Source of the DNA: CANHEE01 sp049316985
GTDB lineage: Bacteria > Bacteroidota > Bacteroidia > Chitinophagales > Saprospiraceae
DNA: 64,000 nucleotides
Reading direction: 5' to 3'
Assembly (NCBI GenBank): GCA_049316985.1
Contig: JBMOJB010000001.1
Coordinates: 26,633-90,632, forward strand
This document shows positions 7,899 to 16,265 of this stretch, one piece after another. How positions within the stretch are numbered: the first letter of the stretch is position 1; every line of letters starts with the position of its first letter. The notes under the pieces are model-generated. The model was not told the DNA's origin. It ran no database searches and worked only from the letters and a program-made list of their open reading frames with translations. The translations under genes were made by a program, and so were the position numbers.

Positions 7899-9038
7899 TC
7901 ACCTCACCAATCTTCCCTTCCACTCATAATTATATACCAGATTGGCAAGGATTCCCACGATGACCATGTAGAGGATGTGTCCGAAAAAAGCAGGTATGAA
8001 TACGGCGAGTAGCTCGCTTCGTTTGAAATAGACAGCAGCAGGTTGCAATAGCAAATAGTCCATCAAAGCTTTGACCAAAATTTGAAATAGAAATACAAAA
8101 ATCGCTGTTTTGCCCAAAAATGGGATCAGAAATATACTGAAAATGATATTACAGCAGAGCAAAAATACCGCAGCTAAAATCGCAGTGACGAGAAATTCCT
8201 TATAGCTATTGGTCTTGGAGGCCCAGCGAATACGCTGATAGATAAAAGATTTTACGGTTGGTTTGGCTGTGGTCAAAACAGTTGCAGCGCGACTTTTCAA
8301 AAACCCAAGACTTCCTGGAAATTGCAATGCCACCTTCTGCATTAACAGCATGTCATCACCCGAAGCCAATTGATCGATTCCTTCAAATCCTCCGACCTGG
8401 TAGAATACTTCTCTTTCATATGCCAGATTTGCACCATTGCACATGTGCATGAATCCTTTGTGGATACCGGCTCCGGTAATTAACATCAGTCCCAGAAAAT
8501 CCAGTGATTGTGCTTTTTCAAAGGTGTTTTGCTCTTGATGAAAATTTACAGGCGCCGCAATGAATTTGTAGTGCGCGGTTTCATAAAAATAAACCATATT
8601 CAAAAGCCACTCCCCAGGAACGATGCAGTCTGCATCGGTCGTTACAATCAATTTTCCGCTCGCAAATCGTATTCCTGTTTCAATAGCTTTTTTCTTTGAG
8701 CCTTTTTCACTATAATCAGAAAGCTGAATCACTCGAATTTCCCGTCCGACGGCGACCTCATAAGTTCTGTCAGTCGAATGGTCATCGATAACGATTATTT
8801 CAAGTAGCTCAACTGGAAATTTTTGTGCTTTAATGGAGTCTATACAGCTTGAGATGCACTTTTCTTCATTTCTTGCGGCGACTAATACACTAACATTTGT
8901 AGTGGGAAGGTAATCTTCCGGTATAGTTTCGTTCTCTGGCAAGTCATTCCATCCTTTTCTGTATACCAGTATGATGACCACATAAAGTAGTGCCAGCGAT
9001 ACTGATAAGATGATGTATAGATTCAGAATGATACTCAT
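7899..9038 (-). CDS. Glycosyltransferase family 2 membrane protein
   Basis: 379 residues from the start at 9038 (MSIILNLYIILSVSL); an in-frame ATG seven codons earlier is possible. There is one N-terminal membrane helix (about 5-28), then a GT-A domain with 'VSVLVAARNEEKCISSCIDSI', 'IIVIDDHSTDRT', the DxD-like 'VTTDADCIV', a 'GGFEGIDQLASGDDMLL' acceptor loop and 'QRIRWASK', a (Q/R)xxRW motif as in processive or CESA-like synthases. Three or four C-terminal membrane helices follow. The likely role is sugar transfer onto a lipid or surface glycan from an NDP-sugar on the cytoplasmic face. The exact substrate is not predictable. Confidence 0.88.
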   Translation of the reverse strand: MSIILNLYIILSVSLALLYVVIILVYRKGWNDLPENETIPEDYLPTTNVSVLVAARNEEKCISSCIDSIKAQKFPVELLEIIVIDDHSTDRTYEVAVGREIRVIQLSDYSEKGSKKKAIETGIRFASGKLIVTTDADCIVPGEWLLNMVYFYETAHYKFIAAPVNFHQEQNTFEKAQSLDFLGLMLITGAGIHKGFMHMCNGANLAYEREVFYQVGGFEGIDQLASGDDMLLMQKVALQFPGSLGFLKSRAATVLTTAKPTVKSFIYQRIRWASKTNSYKEFLVTAILAAVFLLCCNIIFSIFLIPFLGKTAIFVFLFQILVKALMDYLLLQPAAVYFKRSELLAVFIPAFFGHILYMVIVGILANLVYNYEWKGRLVR

Positions 9039-9237
9039 GTAAAGTTGATATGGCGGCACAAAGGTTTCAGAAAAAGAAATGTCGCATTGCGCTCAGACAG
9101 ACAAAGGTAATTTAATTTTTTTCGGAAAAAAATAACATTTGCTAATGCAGATGAAATTCACTTTGGTATTTCCGCAAAAAATAGTAATTTCGCACTTTGA
9201 AAAAGCTGTTATAAAATTATATATTGAACTAATAAAG

Positions 9238-9543
9238 ATGGGAGCACTTTGGGAAGAAAAGGAAGAGATTCAGGTCGCTGATGCCGATACTGGAACCGGA
9301 AAGCCGGCTTTTCTGGTGGTCCACAATGACGACCACAATACTTTTGAATGGGTAATTGAATGTTTTACAACCGTTTTGAATCATACTTTTGATCAATCGG
9401 AACAACTCGCACTGATTATTCACACCAAAGGAAGAGCTACTGTCAAAACTGCCACGCTTAAAACCTTGAGACCTTTAAGAATTGCCTTGGTAGAAAGAGG
9501 CCTGTCGGCAGTGATCGAAGGCGGATCTGAAGATGAAGAATAA
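9238..9543 (+). CDS. clpS: ClpS, ATP-dependent Clp protease adaptor
   Basis: 101 residues from the ATG at 9238 (MGALWEEKEEIQV). The frame is open further upstream, but those residues do not resemble ClpS. The core 'FLVVHNDDHNTFEWVIECF', 'FDQSEQLALIIHTKGRATVKTA' and 'LRIALVERGLSAVIE' is the ClpS fold that binds N-degron substrates and the ClpA/ClpC N-domain. In family terms the Asn-Asp-Asp loop (residues in 'HNDDHNT') forms the N-degron pocket. A TAATTTCG element close to the -7 consensus lies at about 9184-9191. tRNA-Ala follows six bases after the stop. Confidence 0.93.
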   Translation: MGALWEEKEEIQVADADTGTGKPAFLVVHNDDHNTFEWVIECFTTVLNHTFDQSEQLALIIHTKGRATVKTATLKTLRPLRIALVERGLSAVIEGGSEDEE

Positions 9544-9549
9544 TATAAT

Positions 9550-9623
9550 GGGGGCTTAGCTCATCTGGCTAGAGCGTAACGCTGGCAGCGTTAAGGTGAC
9601 CGGTTCGAGTCCGGTAGCCTCCA
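9550..9623 (+). tRNA. tRNA-Ala (GGC)
   Basis: Cloverleaf with acceptor GGGGGCT/AGCCTCC (one G-U), D-stem GCTC/GAGC, anticodon stem TAACG/CGTTA around CTGGCAG with anticodon GGC at 9584-9586, and a T-arm with the TTCGAGT loop. CCA is not encoded, in contrast to the tRNA-Asp in this window. It is probably co-transcribed with clpS, six bases upstream. Confidence 0.95.
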
Positions 9624-9686
9624 CAATTCAATTGAAAATTGAAAATTGAAAATGAACTTACACTTTTCAATTTTCCATTTTCAATT
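9624..9686. repeat. Inverted heptamer repeats, possible bidirectional terminator
   Basis: Three copies of AATTGAA(A) on one side (9628-9653) face an inverted block (9664-9686) across a GAACTTACA spacer. The result is a long, AT-only hairpin between the tRNA-Ala and the converging SWIM-family gene, whose stop codon lies inside the second arm. It could end transcription in both directions. Confidence 0.55.
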
Positions 9687-10658
9687 AACCAAAACGTACC
9701 GTTTCCTTCCAATTATCCCCATTGGGATTGCCTTTTCTTTTTGAATCAGTATAAACATATCATGGGCGAGGCTTCCGGTGCAAGCTAACAGGTGCAGGCA
9801 TTTTGTTCGGTCGAAATCGTCAGGGAGTGCAAGGGCTTCGTTTTGTAGATCGATTAGGAAGTATTTGTTGTCGGTTACTACTGGACGAACCTGCGATATT
9901 GCAAATGGGTGGTCTTCCAGCCAAGGATATGCACTTCTGTGGAGGGACATTTTTTCGAGGATTTCTTCAAAATTGGTGTGCATTACTATTCCCTCAGGTG
10001 AGTATGGAATTTCAATATTCATATTTCGAACAAAAGCCCTTAATGGCATATTGGACGGTACAAATACTAGCTCCATCGCAAATGTCGATGCTGGAACTAG
10101 TTTGGTTTCTATGGTTGCATTTCTGAAGGCGAAATTGATAATCAAAGCAAATCGCCCACTCTGTAAGCCGTAGAACCAGTTGCGTTGAACGGTAATGTCT
10201 TCGATCATTTCAGTGATACGGAAGATCTGCAACCAGTTGTCACTTAAAACCTCAGCCTCTGGATTCTCCAACACTTCTTTTTGATTAACATTCCAGCCCA
10301 CCAGGTATTTAATATCGTTCTGGCTTTTTGAGTCAAGGGATTCGAGCTGCTTAATACCTTCCAGCAACAAGAACATTTTAGAAATCGTGTGTACACTTTC
10401 TTCTTGCCAGGAGTTATTTTTCTGAATTTGGAATTCTTTGAGTTCTCGAATCAAATTTCCAAGTCCGGGAGCCTGAGCATCCACCATTTTTGAACGCATA
10501 TTTTCGAAATAGTCGGCATCTTTTTGCTGCAAAGTCAGCAGACCGGAATTAACAAGGTCTTTGAGCCAAACTTCCATTTCAGCTGCACCATTTTGCACTT
10601 TAAACAACCTCTCCTGATTGCGCTTCATGCGCTCCATTACTTTTTTATCTTCTGACAT
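9681..10658 (-). CDS. SWIM-family protein C-terminal module, SWIM finger absent
   Basis: 325 residues, cytosolic. From the first residues it aligns by eye with the part that follows the zinc finger in SWIM-domain proteins of the MoxR/VWA gene clusters: 'MEVWLKDLVNSGLL', 'MRSKMVDAQAPGLGNLIREL', 'FYGLQSGRFALIINFAF' and 'AMELVFVPSNMPLRAFV'. The usual N-terminal 130-150 residues with the CxC...CxH SWIM finger are missing, and the upstream 200 bases hold no such sequence. Full-length relatives are thought to act with a MoxR AAA+ ATPase and a VWA protein in an uncharacterised chaperone-like or stress system. A VWA protein of that type lies at 24962-26140. The function here is unknown. Confidence 0.7.
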   Translation of the reverse strand: MSEDKKVMERMKRNQERLFKVQNGAAEMEVWLKDLVNSGLLTLQQKDADYFENMRSKMVDAQAPGLGNLIRELKEFQIQKNNSWQEESVHTISKMFLLLEGIKQLESLDSKSQNDIKYLVGWNVNQKEVLENPEAEVLSDNWLQIFRITEMIEDITVQRNWFYGLQSGRFALIINFAFRNATIETKLVPASTFAMELVFVPSNMPLRAFVRNMNIEIPYSPEGIVMHTNFEEILEKMSLHRSAYPWLEDHPFAISQVRPVVTDNKYFLIDLQNEALALPDDFDRTKCLHLLACTGSLAHDMFILIQKEKAIPMGIIGRKRYVLVN

Positions 10659-10830
10659 AGTCTTTCAACTGAACCGATAACATCCGGATTAGAAGTGGTA
10701 AAGGTAAAAATCTTGTCTATGGATGTTTTTATATTTTTTTACTTTTTTATTTATTATAACATTTACTTATAGTTTAATTTAAAAATTAAATAAAAACACA
10801 TAGAAGCATCCTTAAGTACGTTGACTTTAG

Positions 10831-10838
10831 TACTTTTG
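10831..10838 (+). promoter_or_regulatory. -7 box upstream of RlmL-like gene
   Basis: TACTTTTG fits TAnnTTTG and lies 22 bases before the ATG at 10861. No convincing -33 TTTG is seen at the expected distance. Confidence 0.55.
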
Positions 10839-10860
10839 CGAAACACACGATCAAGTATTT

Positions 10861-11979
10861 ATGAGGTTACTGGCACAGACGTTATTTGGATTGGAATCGG
10901 TTTTGGCTGCAGAGTTGAAAGCACTAGGCGCTTCGCAAATACAATTGTCCACAGGTGAAATTGAATTTGAAGGTGACAAGCGAATGCTTTATCGTTCCAA
11001 TCTTGAATTGAGGACTGCTATCCGAATTTTATATCCGATTGCCACTTTTCGTGCACAAGCGGATCAGCATTTGTATGAAGGTATTCGTCAAATAGACTGG
11101 GCTCGATACTTGGATGAAGAAGGGTCATTTGCGGTTGATGCGGTATGCAATTCGGAATATTTTGTCAAAAATTCGAGCGCTGCATTGCGCTGCAGAGATG
11201 CCGTAACAGATTTGTTCGAAGAGCGTTACGGCGTAAAACCGGGAATTGACACCAAGCAACCTTCGATCCGAATTAATCTTTCAATTGTGGGCGATCAGGT
11301 TCGTGTTGCATTGGATAGTTCCAGTGACCCGCTTAATATCAGGGGCTACGAGCACCAGGCATTGGATGCGTCTTTGCATGAAGTGTTGGCCGCCGGCATG
11401 ATTCTGCTCAGTGGCTGGCAAGGTGAACGCGATTTTGTAGATCCGATGTGTGGTTCTGGTACTTTGCTGATCGAAGCAGCAATGATTGCCTATCGTATTC
11501 CACCGATGATGCACAGAGAATATTTTGGTTTTAAGAAATGGTCAAATTTTGATAAAGCCCTATGGGAACAAGTGCAACAAGAAGCCAAGAAAAATATTAA
11601 GAAACAAATTGATTGCGAAATCAGTGGATTTGACAGTGCTTTTCAGGCACTCCGCGTCAGTGAAAGGAATTTACAATCGGCAGGTCTTCAAGGGAAAATA
11701 GCAGTGGAACGCCTTTCCATCGAAAAGCAAAAATTGAAAACGAAGCCTGCAACCATTATAACAAGTCCGCCCGGAGGAGAAGGTGTCGATGCGGAAGATC
11801 TGCGCGAATTGTTCAAACAACTGGGTGATATGCTGCGCAAAAAATGCAAAGGCTCAGAAGCCTGGATAATTACCGGGATGGACGAAGATTTGAAGTCAAC
11901 AAGTTTGAAAATTTCCTCCCAAATCACATTGAACAATGGCTACGCAGATTGTAAATTTGTACAATTCGAACAATTATAA
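10861..11979 (+). CDS. THUMP-domain RNA N2-guanine methyltransferase (RlmL N-terminal type)
   Basis: 372 residues. A THUMP RNA-binding domain (about residues 1-150, 'LLAQTLFGLESVLAAELKALGA') precedes a Rossmann methyltransferase with SAM motif I 'DPMCGSGTLLIEAA' (194-207) and 'ISGFDSAFQALRVSERNLQ'. The family (RlmL/YpsC, COG0116) methylates guanine N2 in 23S rRNA. The catalytic motif IV, normally N-P-P-Y-G-E-R, reads S302-P-P-G-G-E-G here, so both the catalytic Asn and the base-stacking Tyr are replaced. The rest, including 'LFKQLGDMLRKKCKGSEAWIITG', is intact. The protein may be catalytically altered, or may bind RNA without methylating it. A sequencing error is unlikely, since several positions differ without a frameshift. 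Confidence 0.88.
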   Translation: MRLLAQTLFGLESVLAAELKALGASQIQLSTGEIEFEGDKRMLYRSNLELRTAIRILYPIATFRAQADQHLYEGIRQIDWARYLDEEGSFAVDAVCNSEYFVKNSSAALRCRDAVTDLFEERYGVKPGIDTKQPSIRINLSIVGDQVRVALDSSSDPLNIRGYEHQALDASLHEVLAAGMILLSGWQGERDFVDPMCGSGTLLIEAAMIAYRIPPMMHREYFGFKKWSNFDKALWEQVQQEAKKNIKKQIDCEISGFDSAFQALRVSERNLQSAGLQGKIAVERLSIEKQKLKTKPATIITSPPGGEGVDAEDLRELFKQLGDMLRKKCKGSEAWIITGMDEDLKSTSLKISSQITLNNGYADCKFVQFEQL

Positions 11980-12000
11980 AACACCTAAAATAATACAATT

Positions 12001-12384
12001 ATGGCTATCGATTTTAAGAAAATATTTAGACGACTGGTATTGACCTTGATTATTACCGCGGTCCTTTTTGCAATTCTAGGCACCTATTTATTGGTTGGCT
12101 GTCTAAGTGAAGGTGAAAGAGCTGGGCAGGTGATTAAATTCAGCAACAAAGGTTATGTTTTTAAAACCTGGGAGGGTGAACTTGTACAGCGCAATTTTTC
12201 TACTCAAGCGGATACCTGGACTTTTTCTGTTAAAGATGAGGCTACTGTTCATCAGATTAATGATGCCATGGCCAAAGGAGATCGTGTAACGCTGCATTAT
12301 TGTCAGAAGTACTATACCTTTTTCTGGCAAGGCGATACGGACTATTTTATCGACAAAGTAACTGTCGTGCCGGAACAAAGGTAA
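12001..12384 (+). CDS. Conserved single-pass membrane protein, unknown function
   Basis: 127 residues with one N-terminal membrane helix (about 11-33, 'LVLTLIITAVLFAILGTYLLVG') and a periplasmic or extracellular beta-rich domain. 'SEGERAGQVIKFSNKGYVFKTWEGELV' is characteristic of a Bacteroidota family often mislabelled as 6-phosphogluconate dehydrogenase in databases (from memory); nothing resembling that enzyme is present. The gene begins 21 bases after the RlmL-like gene and is closed by a strong terminator, so the two probably form one unit. Function unknown. Confidence 0.75.
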   Translation: MAIDFKKIFRRLVLTLIITAVLFAILGTYLLVGCLSEGERAGQVIKFSNKGYVFKTWEGELVQRNFSTQADTWTFSVKDEATVHQINDAMAKGDRVTLHYCQKYYTFFWQGDTDYFIDKVTVVPEQR

Positions 12385-12400
12385 ATTTGTATAATATTTG

Positions 12401-12438
12401 AAGCTCATTGTTCCACAAGCGCAATGAGCTTATTTTTT
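12401..12438 (+). terminator. Rho-independent terminator
   Basis: A perfect 10-bp stem AAGCTCATTG/CAATGAGCTT (12401-12410 and 12422-12431) with an 11-base loop, followed by ATTTTTT. It closes the RlmL-like/membrane-protein unit. Confidence 0.9.
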
Positions 12439-12464
12439 CTTGAAAAACAACTTCCCTTCATGCC

Positions 12465-13565
12465 ATGGAGCCCGATTTAATCTACAAAATTGCATTAATA
12501 AAAATACCGGGAATCGGTGCAGTAACCGCTCGGAATTTAATAAGTTATTGCGGCGGAATTAGAGAGGTTTTTACTGCCAGAAAGAAGGAATTACTCAGAA
12601 TTCCAGGAATTGGTACACAAACCGCTGATCTGATTCTCAAGCAAACCGTTCTCCCTGAAGCGGAGCGAGAACTTGGTTTTCTTCAGCAAAATGGAATCAA
12701 GGCTTTGTTTTATACCGACAAAGAATTTCCACAGCGCCTCCGCCAGCAACACGATTGTCCTTTTCTGCTTTTCTCAAAAGGGGAGGCAAATTTAAATCAT
12801 CCTCGCATAGTGGGAATTATTGGAACCAGAGAGGCAACTTCTGCAGGAAAGGCGATTTGTGAAGAGCTGATTGACGGCCTTATACCGTATCGTGTGCATA
12901 CCATTAGCGGCCTCGCATATGGAATCGATGTTATTGCTCATCGCAAGAGTATTTCGGCCGGCATACCAACAATCGGTGTGATGGGGAATGGCATGAACAA
13001 ATTATATCCTTCAGATCACCTGTCTGTAGCGCAGAAAATGGCTGAAAACGGCGCTATTATTACAGAGTATTGTGCCGATACCATGGCCAAAGCGGAACAT
13101 TTTCCGATGAGAAACAGAATCGTTGCAGCAATGTGCGATGCATTGATTGTTGTGGAAACAGCCAGAAAAGGGGGATCAATGATTACTGCAGAACTTGCAT
13201 TTGGTTACAATAAAGATGTTTTCGCAGTTCCGGGTCGACCAAAGGATAAATATGCAGAGGGATGTAATCATTTAATTAAAACAGAAAAGGCAAGACTGAT
13301 AGAAAATGCGTCGGATTTGGCTTATTACATGAGATGGGATGAAATGGACGCGGGAAAAGTGATTCAGCAAAAACTTTTTATTGATTTTGGACCGGAAGAA
13401 AAAATGTTAATCGATATCATTCGGACGCGTGAAACCATAGCCATCGATGAGCTTTCCTACCGCAGTCAGGTTCCTCCCAGTGAACTCGCAGCCATTCTGC
13501 TTTCACTCGAATGTAAAGGTGCAATTTGTGCACTGCCAGGTAAAAGATTTACTGCTGTTCATTAA
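12465..13565 (+). CDS. dprA: DNA-processing protein DprA
   Basis: 366 residues with three domains. An N-terminal helix-hairpin-helix region ('IPGIGAVTARNLI', 'IPGIGTQTADLIL') comes first, then the Rossmann-like DprA core ('IVGIIGTREATSAGKAICEELI', 'TISGLAYGIDVIAHRKSI', 'GNGMNKLYPSDH', 'FPMRNRIVAAMCDALIVVETARKGGSMITAELA', 'VFAVPGRP'), then a C-terminal winged helix (about 300-366). DprA loads RecA on incoming single-stranded DNA during natural transformation. It starts about 26 bases after the preceding terminator. No other competence genes are adjacent. Confidence 0.96.
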   Translation: MEPDLIYKIALIKIPGIGAVTARNLISYCGGIREVFTARKKELLRIPGIGTQTADLILKQTVLPEAERELGFLQQNGIKALFYTDKEFPQRLRQQHDCPFLLFSKGEANLNHPRIVGIIGTREATSAGKAICEELIDGLIPYRVHTISGLAYGIDVIAHRKSISAGIPTIGVMGNGMNKLYPSDHLSVAQKMAENGAIITEYCADTMAKAEHFPMRNRIVAAMCDALIVVETARKGGSMITAELAFGYNKDVFAVPGRPKDKYAEGCNHLIKTEKARLIENASDLAYYMRWDEMDAGKVIQQKLFIDFGPEEKMLIDIIRTRETIAIDELSYRSQVPPSELAAILLSLECKGAICALPGKRFTAVH

Positions 13566-13733
13566 ATTTATATAAAAATTATAAATACTTAACATATTGT
13601 AAACTATTGGAACGTATTTTGCGTTATATTCTTGAACGTGAATAAATTGAGGCAAAAAAACTACTCAATGGAATGAGAACTTATTTTTCATTATATTCAA
13701 ATTCAGCCCAACGCTCTAAACTTAAGAAACTAT

Positions 13734-14408
13734 ATGTACCTCGTCAAAACCCCAAGCTTCATCAGAGGATTATTTCCAAATTTTACCTGGCAGGTGCCAA
13801 CGGAGGAAAAAATCATTTTTCTTACTTTCGATGATGGTCCGATACCCGAAGTAACACCTTGGGTATTGGAGCAATTGAAAAAATACAACGCGCAGGCAAC
13901 CTTTTTCTGTGTAGGTGAGAATGTCGAAAAACATGCCGATATTTTTCAGCAGGTTTTAGATAGCGGTCACGCAGTTGGCAACCACACTTTCAATCATTTG
14001 AATGGTTGGGATGTTGAAAATATGCAGTATTTTCACAACATCAGACACTGCGCGAGATTGGTGAAAACCGGATTGTTCAGGCCTCCATATGGCAGAATAA
14101 CGCCAAAGCAAGTTCAATTCGTGCAACGTCACTACAAGATTGTGATGTGGGATGTCTTAAGTGGTGACTTTGATCAGGACATCTCGAAAGAACAATGCCT
14201 TGCCAATGTTACCGAAAATGCAGGCCCGGGTTCAATTGTAGTTTTTCATGACAGTAAAAAAGCGGTGGAAAATCTTTACTACGCTTTACCAAGGACATTG
14301 GAATATTTTTCTGCTCAAGGTTATCGTTTCAAAGCGCTAAGCAGAGGATTGCAAGAATTGAGTCCTGCCGCTCAAACACTTGCAGGTCTTGATGTTCAGA
14401 TGGCATAA
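13734..14408 (+). CDS. Polysaccharide deacetylase (NodB fold, CE4)
   Basis: 224 residues. All five CE4 motifs can be seen: 'TFDDGP' (Asp33/Asp34), the metal-binding 'HTFNH' (His84, His88), 'RPPYG', the Asp/Trp motif 'MWDVLSGDFD' and 'VVFHDS'. The enzyme should remove N-acetyl groups from a GlcNAc-type polymer such as peptidoglycan or an exopolysaccharide. No signal peptide is obvious at the chosen start (MYLVKTPSFIRGLFPNFTW), so location is uncertain. The 168 bases before it contain no clear gene. Confidence 0.93.
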   Translation: MYLVKTPSFIRGLFPNFTWQVPTEEKIIFLTFDDGPIPEVTPWVLEQLKKYNAQATFFCVGENVEKHADIFQQVLDSGHAVGNHTFNHLNGWDVENMQYFHNIRHCARLVKTGLFRPPYGRITPKQVQFVQRHYKIVMWDVLSGDFDQDISKEQCLANVTENAGPGSIVVFHDSKKAVENLYYALPRTLEYFSAQGYRFKALSRGLQELSPAAQTLAGLDVQMA

Positions 14409-14410
14409 TT

Positions 14411-14443
14411 AATTACGAATTACGAATTACGAATTACGAATTT
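14411..14443. repeat. Tandem heptamer AATTACG, four copies
   Basis: Four uninterrupted AATTACG units plus a partial unit, starting two bases after the deacetylase stop. The same heptamer array recurs at about 21874-21912 and 26649-26680. Confidence 0.9.
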
Positions 14444-14465
14444 TAATATTATAAGAAATATGTAA

Positions 14466-14505
14466 ATAAGGACAGTTGTCGATTGATAGCTGTCCTTATT
14501 TTTTT
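14466..14505 (+). terminator. Rho-independent terminator
   Basis: A 10-bp perfect stem ATAAGGACAG/CTGTCCTTAT (14466-14475 and 14490-14499) followed by a T run. It ends the deacetylase transcript downstream of the heptamer array. Confidence 0.88.
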
Positions 14506-14585
14506 ATTGAAAACAACGTCCTCCACCTTGTTTCAAGATACCAAACGCGCTTTAGCGAAACAAACGTGCTTTAGTACATCAAACC

Positions 14586-14615
14586 TTGTCAATTTTCAAT
14601 TGTCAATTGTCAATT
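14586..14615. repeat. Heptamer repeat CAATTTT/CAATTGT
   Basis: Tandem seven-base units (CAATTTT, CAATTGT, CAATTGT, CAATTA) lie upstream of the WG-repeat gene. They belong to the same dispersed class as those near 5.75, 9.63 and 26.7 kb. Confidence 0.65.
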
Positions 14616-14655
14616 ATTTCGTACCTTGTGGCTGTATTAAATATCCTGAAAATAT

Positions 14656-15681
14656 ATGGGAAAACCGCTTTTCAAAATTAGAGAAAACGGCAAGTATGGC
14701 TTTATTAATGACGAAGGTGAAGTGGTCATCGAAGCACAATATTTTGAAGCAGAAGATTTTTACAACGGTTTTTCTCGTGTAAAATTCAATGACAAACTGG
14801 TTCCTCTTGATAGTATGGGAAGGTTGTTGCTCAAGCACCTGTTCAACCACGTTTCATTGTTTGAAGAACACCTGGCTTGTGCGAAGTTAGTGAGTCTTTG
14901 GGGTTATATTGACGAGCGCGGTACGTTAGTTATCGATGTTCAGTTCGAAGATGCAAAGGATTTTTCTGAAAATTTGGCTGCTGTTAGAACAGCCGGAAGG
15001 TATGGATATATTAATAAAGAGGCCGATTTTATTATCAAACCCCAGTACGATACCGCGGGACTTTTTAAAAATCAATTGGCACCTGTCAGTATTAATCAAA
15101 AATATGGCTATGTGGATAAAAACGGTGTGTTGGTAATCAAGCCCCAGTTTGATTCGGCAATTTCATTTCAAGGCGATGTTGCGGTAATCTCTGCAGCTAA
15201 TGTCTGGGGTCTGATTGACAAAGATGGGAAAATGTTGCTGGAACCACAGTTTGATCTGGTGAAAAATGTGTCTGAAGGTGAATTCAATGATGGAATGGCT
15301 ATCGTTTCGAAAAACAGAAAATTTGGTTTTATAAATCATTACGGACAGATTGTTGTTGAACCTGTCTACGATCAGGCCGGTGATTATGGCAATGGCCTTG
15401 CTTTGGTCGAACTTGAAGGTAATTTCGGATACGTAAATACTAATGGAGAATTGGTCATTAGGCATAAATTTGAAGATGCCGGAATGTTTTCGAATGGACT
15501 CGCTCAAGTTAAAGTTAAAAACAAGTGGGGCTACATCAATCAGACAGGTCAAATCTGCATTGAACCTACTTTTGATGCTGTTTTGCCATTTAAATATGGT
15601 CTCGCATGGACGATTAGTCAGGGTCGGTGGTCATATATAAATGCAAGCGGAGAAATCATTTGGAGGGAACCTGAAAGTTAA
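14656..15681 (+). CDS. WG-repeat protein
   Basis: 341 residues made almost entirely of about ten WG/KWG beta-hairpin repeats of roughly 32-34 residues. Each has the pattern (K/R)(F/Y/W)G(Y/F)(I/V)(N/D)xxGxxVIxPxFDxA...FxxGLAxV (examples 'KYGFINDEGEVVIEAQY', 'KYGYVDKNGVLVIKPQF', 'KWGYINQTGQICIEPTF'). There is no signal peptide, so it is probably cytosolic. WG repeats are common in Bacteroidota and usually act as protein- or ligand-binding surfaces; no specific function can be assigned. A lipoprotein gene follows 15 bases downstream and may be co-transcribed. Confidence 0.92.
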   Translation: MGKPLFKIRENGKYGFINDEGEVVIEAQYFEAEDFYNGFSRVKFNDKLVPLDSMGRLLLKHLFNHVSLFEEHLACAKLVSLWGYIDERGTLVIDVQFEDAKDFSENLAAVRTAGRYGYINKEADFIIKPQYDTAGLFKNQLAPVSINQKYGYVDKNGVLVIKPQFDSAISFQGDVAVISAANVWGLIDKDGKMLLEPQFDLVKNVSEGEFNDGMAIVSKNRKFGFINHYGQIVVEPVYDQAGDYGNGLALVELEGNFGYVNTNGELVIRHKFEDAGMFSNGLAQVKVKNKWGYINQTGQICIEPTFDAVLPFKYGLAWTISQGRWSYINASGEIIWREPES

Positions 15682-15696
15682 AATCATTAGCAGGAA

Positions 15697-16146
15697 ATGA
15701 AATCAATCAAAATAGTAGTCTTAATTTTACAGGTTTTGATACTTGCCTGTAATTCGAAAAAAGCAGCGGAAAGCGATAAAAGTCCCGAAGCTGTGGTGAG
15801 AGAATGGCAGCACTATATCGATAATAATGAGTTTCAAAAGGCCATGACTTTGAGTAGTGATGTAACCAAACATTGGTTGGAAAACGTCGGAGGTTCTTTT
15901 GAAGGTGATTCTAACCGCGTGGAAACAAAATTTATTAGTCTTTCATGTAAAGAGGCAGGGGAAACTGCACTATGTAAATGCCGGATTCAGCAGGAAGAGA
16001 CTGACGAAGCATATGAAGATATTTTCAAGTTGGTCAAGATTAATGGTCAATGGTTGGTGGATAGTGATGATTTTGATCATGAAAGTGAAGGTGAAATGCT
16101 GGAAAATAGTGGTTTGCCAAACAAAACAGAACCAATAAAAGAGTAA
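15697..16146 (+). CDS. Putative lipoprotein with DUF4878-like domain
   Basis: 149 residues. The N-terminus is a lipoprotein signal with lipobox 'LILAC' (Cys18). The body starts 'KSPEAVVREWQHYIDNNEFQKAMTLSS' and contains 'IFKLVKINGQWLVD', resembling the DUF4878/NTF2-like pattern 'sPeevv..y...l..gd...a...' with a final 'k..g.W.v'. No catalytic role is visible, and the protein is likely anchored in the outer or inner membrane. It follows the WG-repeat gene closely. The C-terminus (ESEGEMLENSG) is acidic. Confidence 0.65.
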   Translation: MKSIKIVVLILQVLILACNSKKAAESDKSPEAVVREWQHYIDNNEFQKAMTLSSDVTKHWLENVGGSFEGDSNRVETKFISLSCKEAGETALCKCRIQQEETDEAYEDIFKLVKINGQWLVDSDDFDHESEGEMLENSGLPNKTEPIKE

Positions 16147-16180
16147 TTAAAGTAAAAAATCAAAAAAAAGTAAAAAAAGT

Positions 16181-16211
16181 TTTGATTTTTCGTAGCATTG
16201 ACATACCTTTG
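16181..16211 (+). promoter_or_regulatory. Promoter of rplS
   Basis: TTTG (16181-16184), 19 bases, TACCTTTG (16204-16211) is a textbook Bacteroidota promoter. It gives a leader of roughly 50 bases before the L19 ATG. Confidence 0.8.
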
Positions 16212-16265
16212 CGCCCTAATTAGTAAAAAGTAACGGAATTTATAAAATTTAATGTTTATATAGAA

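Noticed and set aside
10659..10720. In-frame upstream extension of the SWIM-family gene
   Set aside because: About 20 sense codons precede the ATG, but they carry no CxC or CxH motif and run into AT-rich DNA, so they do not restore a SWIM finger.
12001..12384. 6-phosphogluconate dehydrogenase
   Set aside because: A label sometimes attached to this family, but the 127-residue single-pass protein has no dehydrogenase motif.
14483..14782. 99-codon plus-strand frame
   Set aside because: It overlaps the terminator, heptamer repeats and the start of the WG-repeat gene in another frame.
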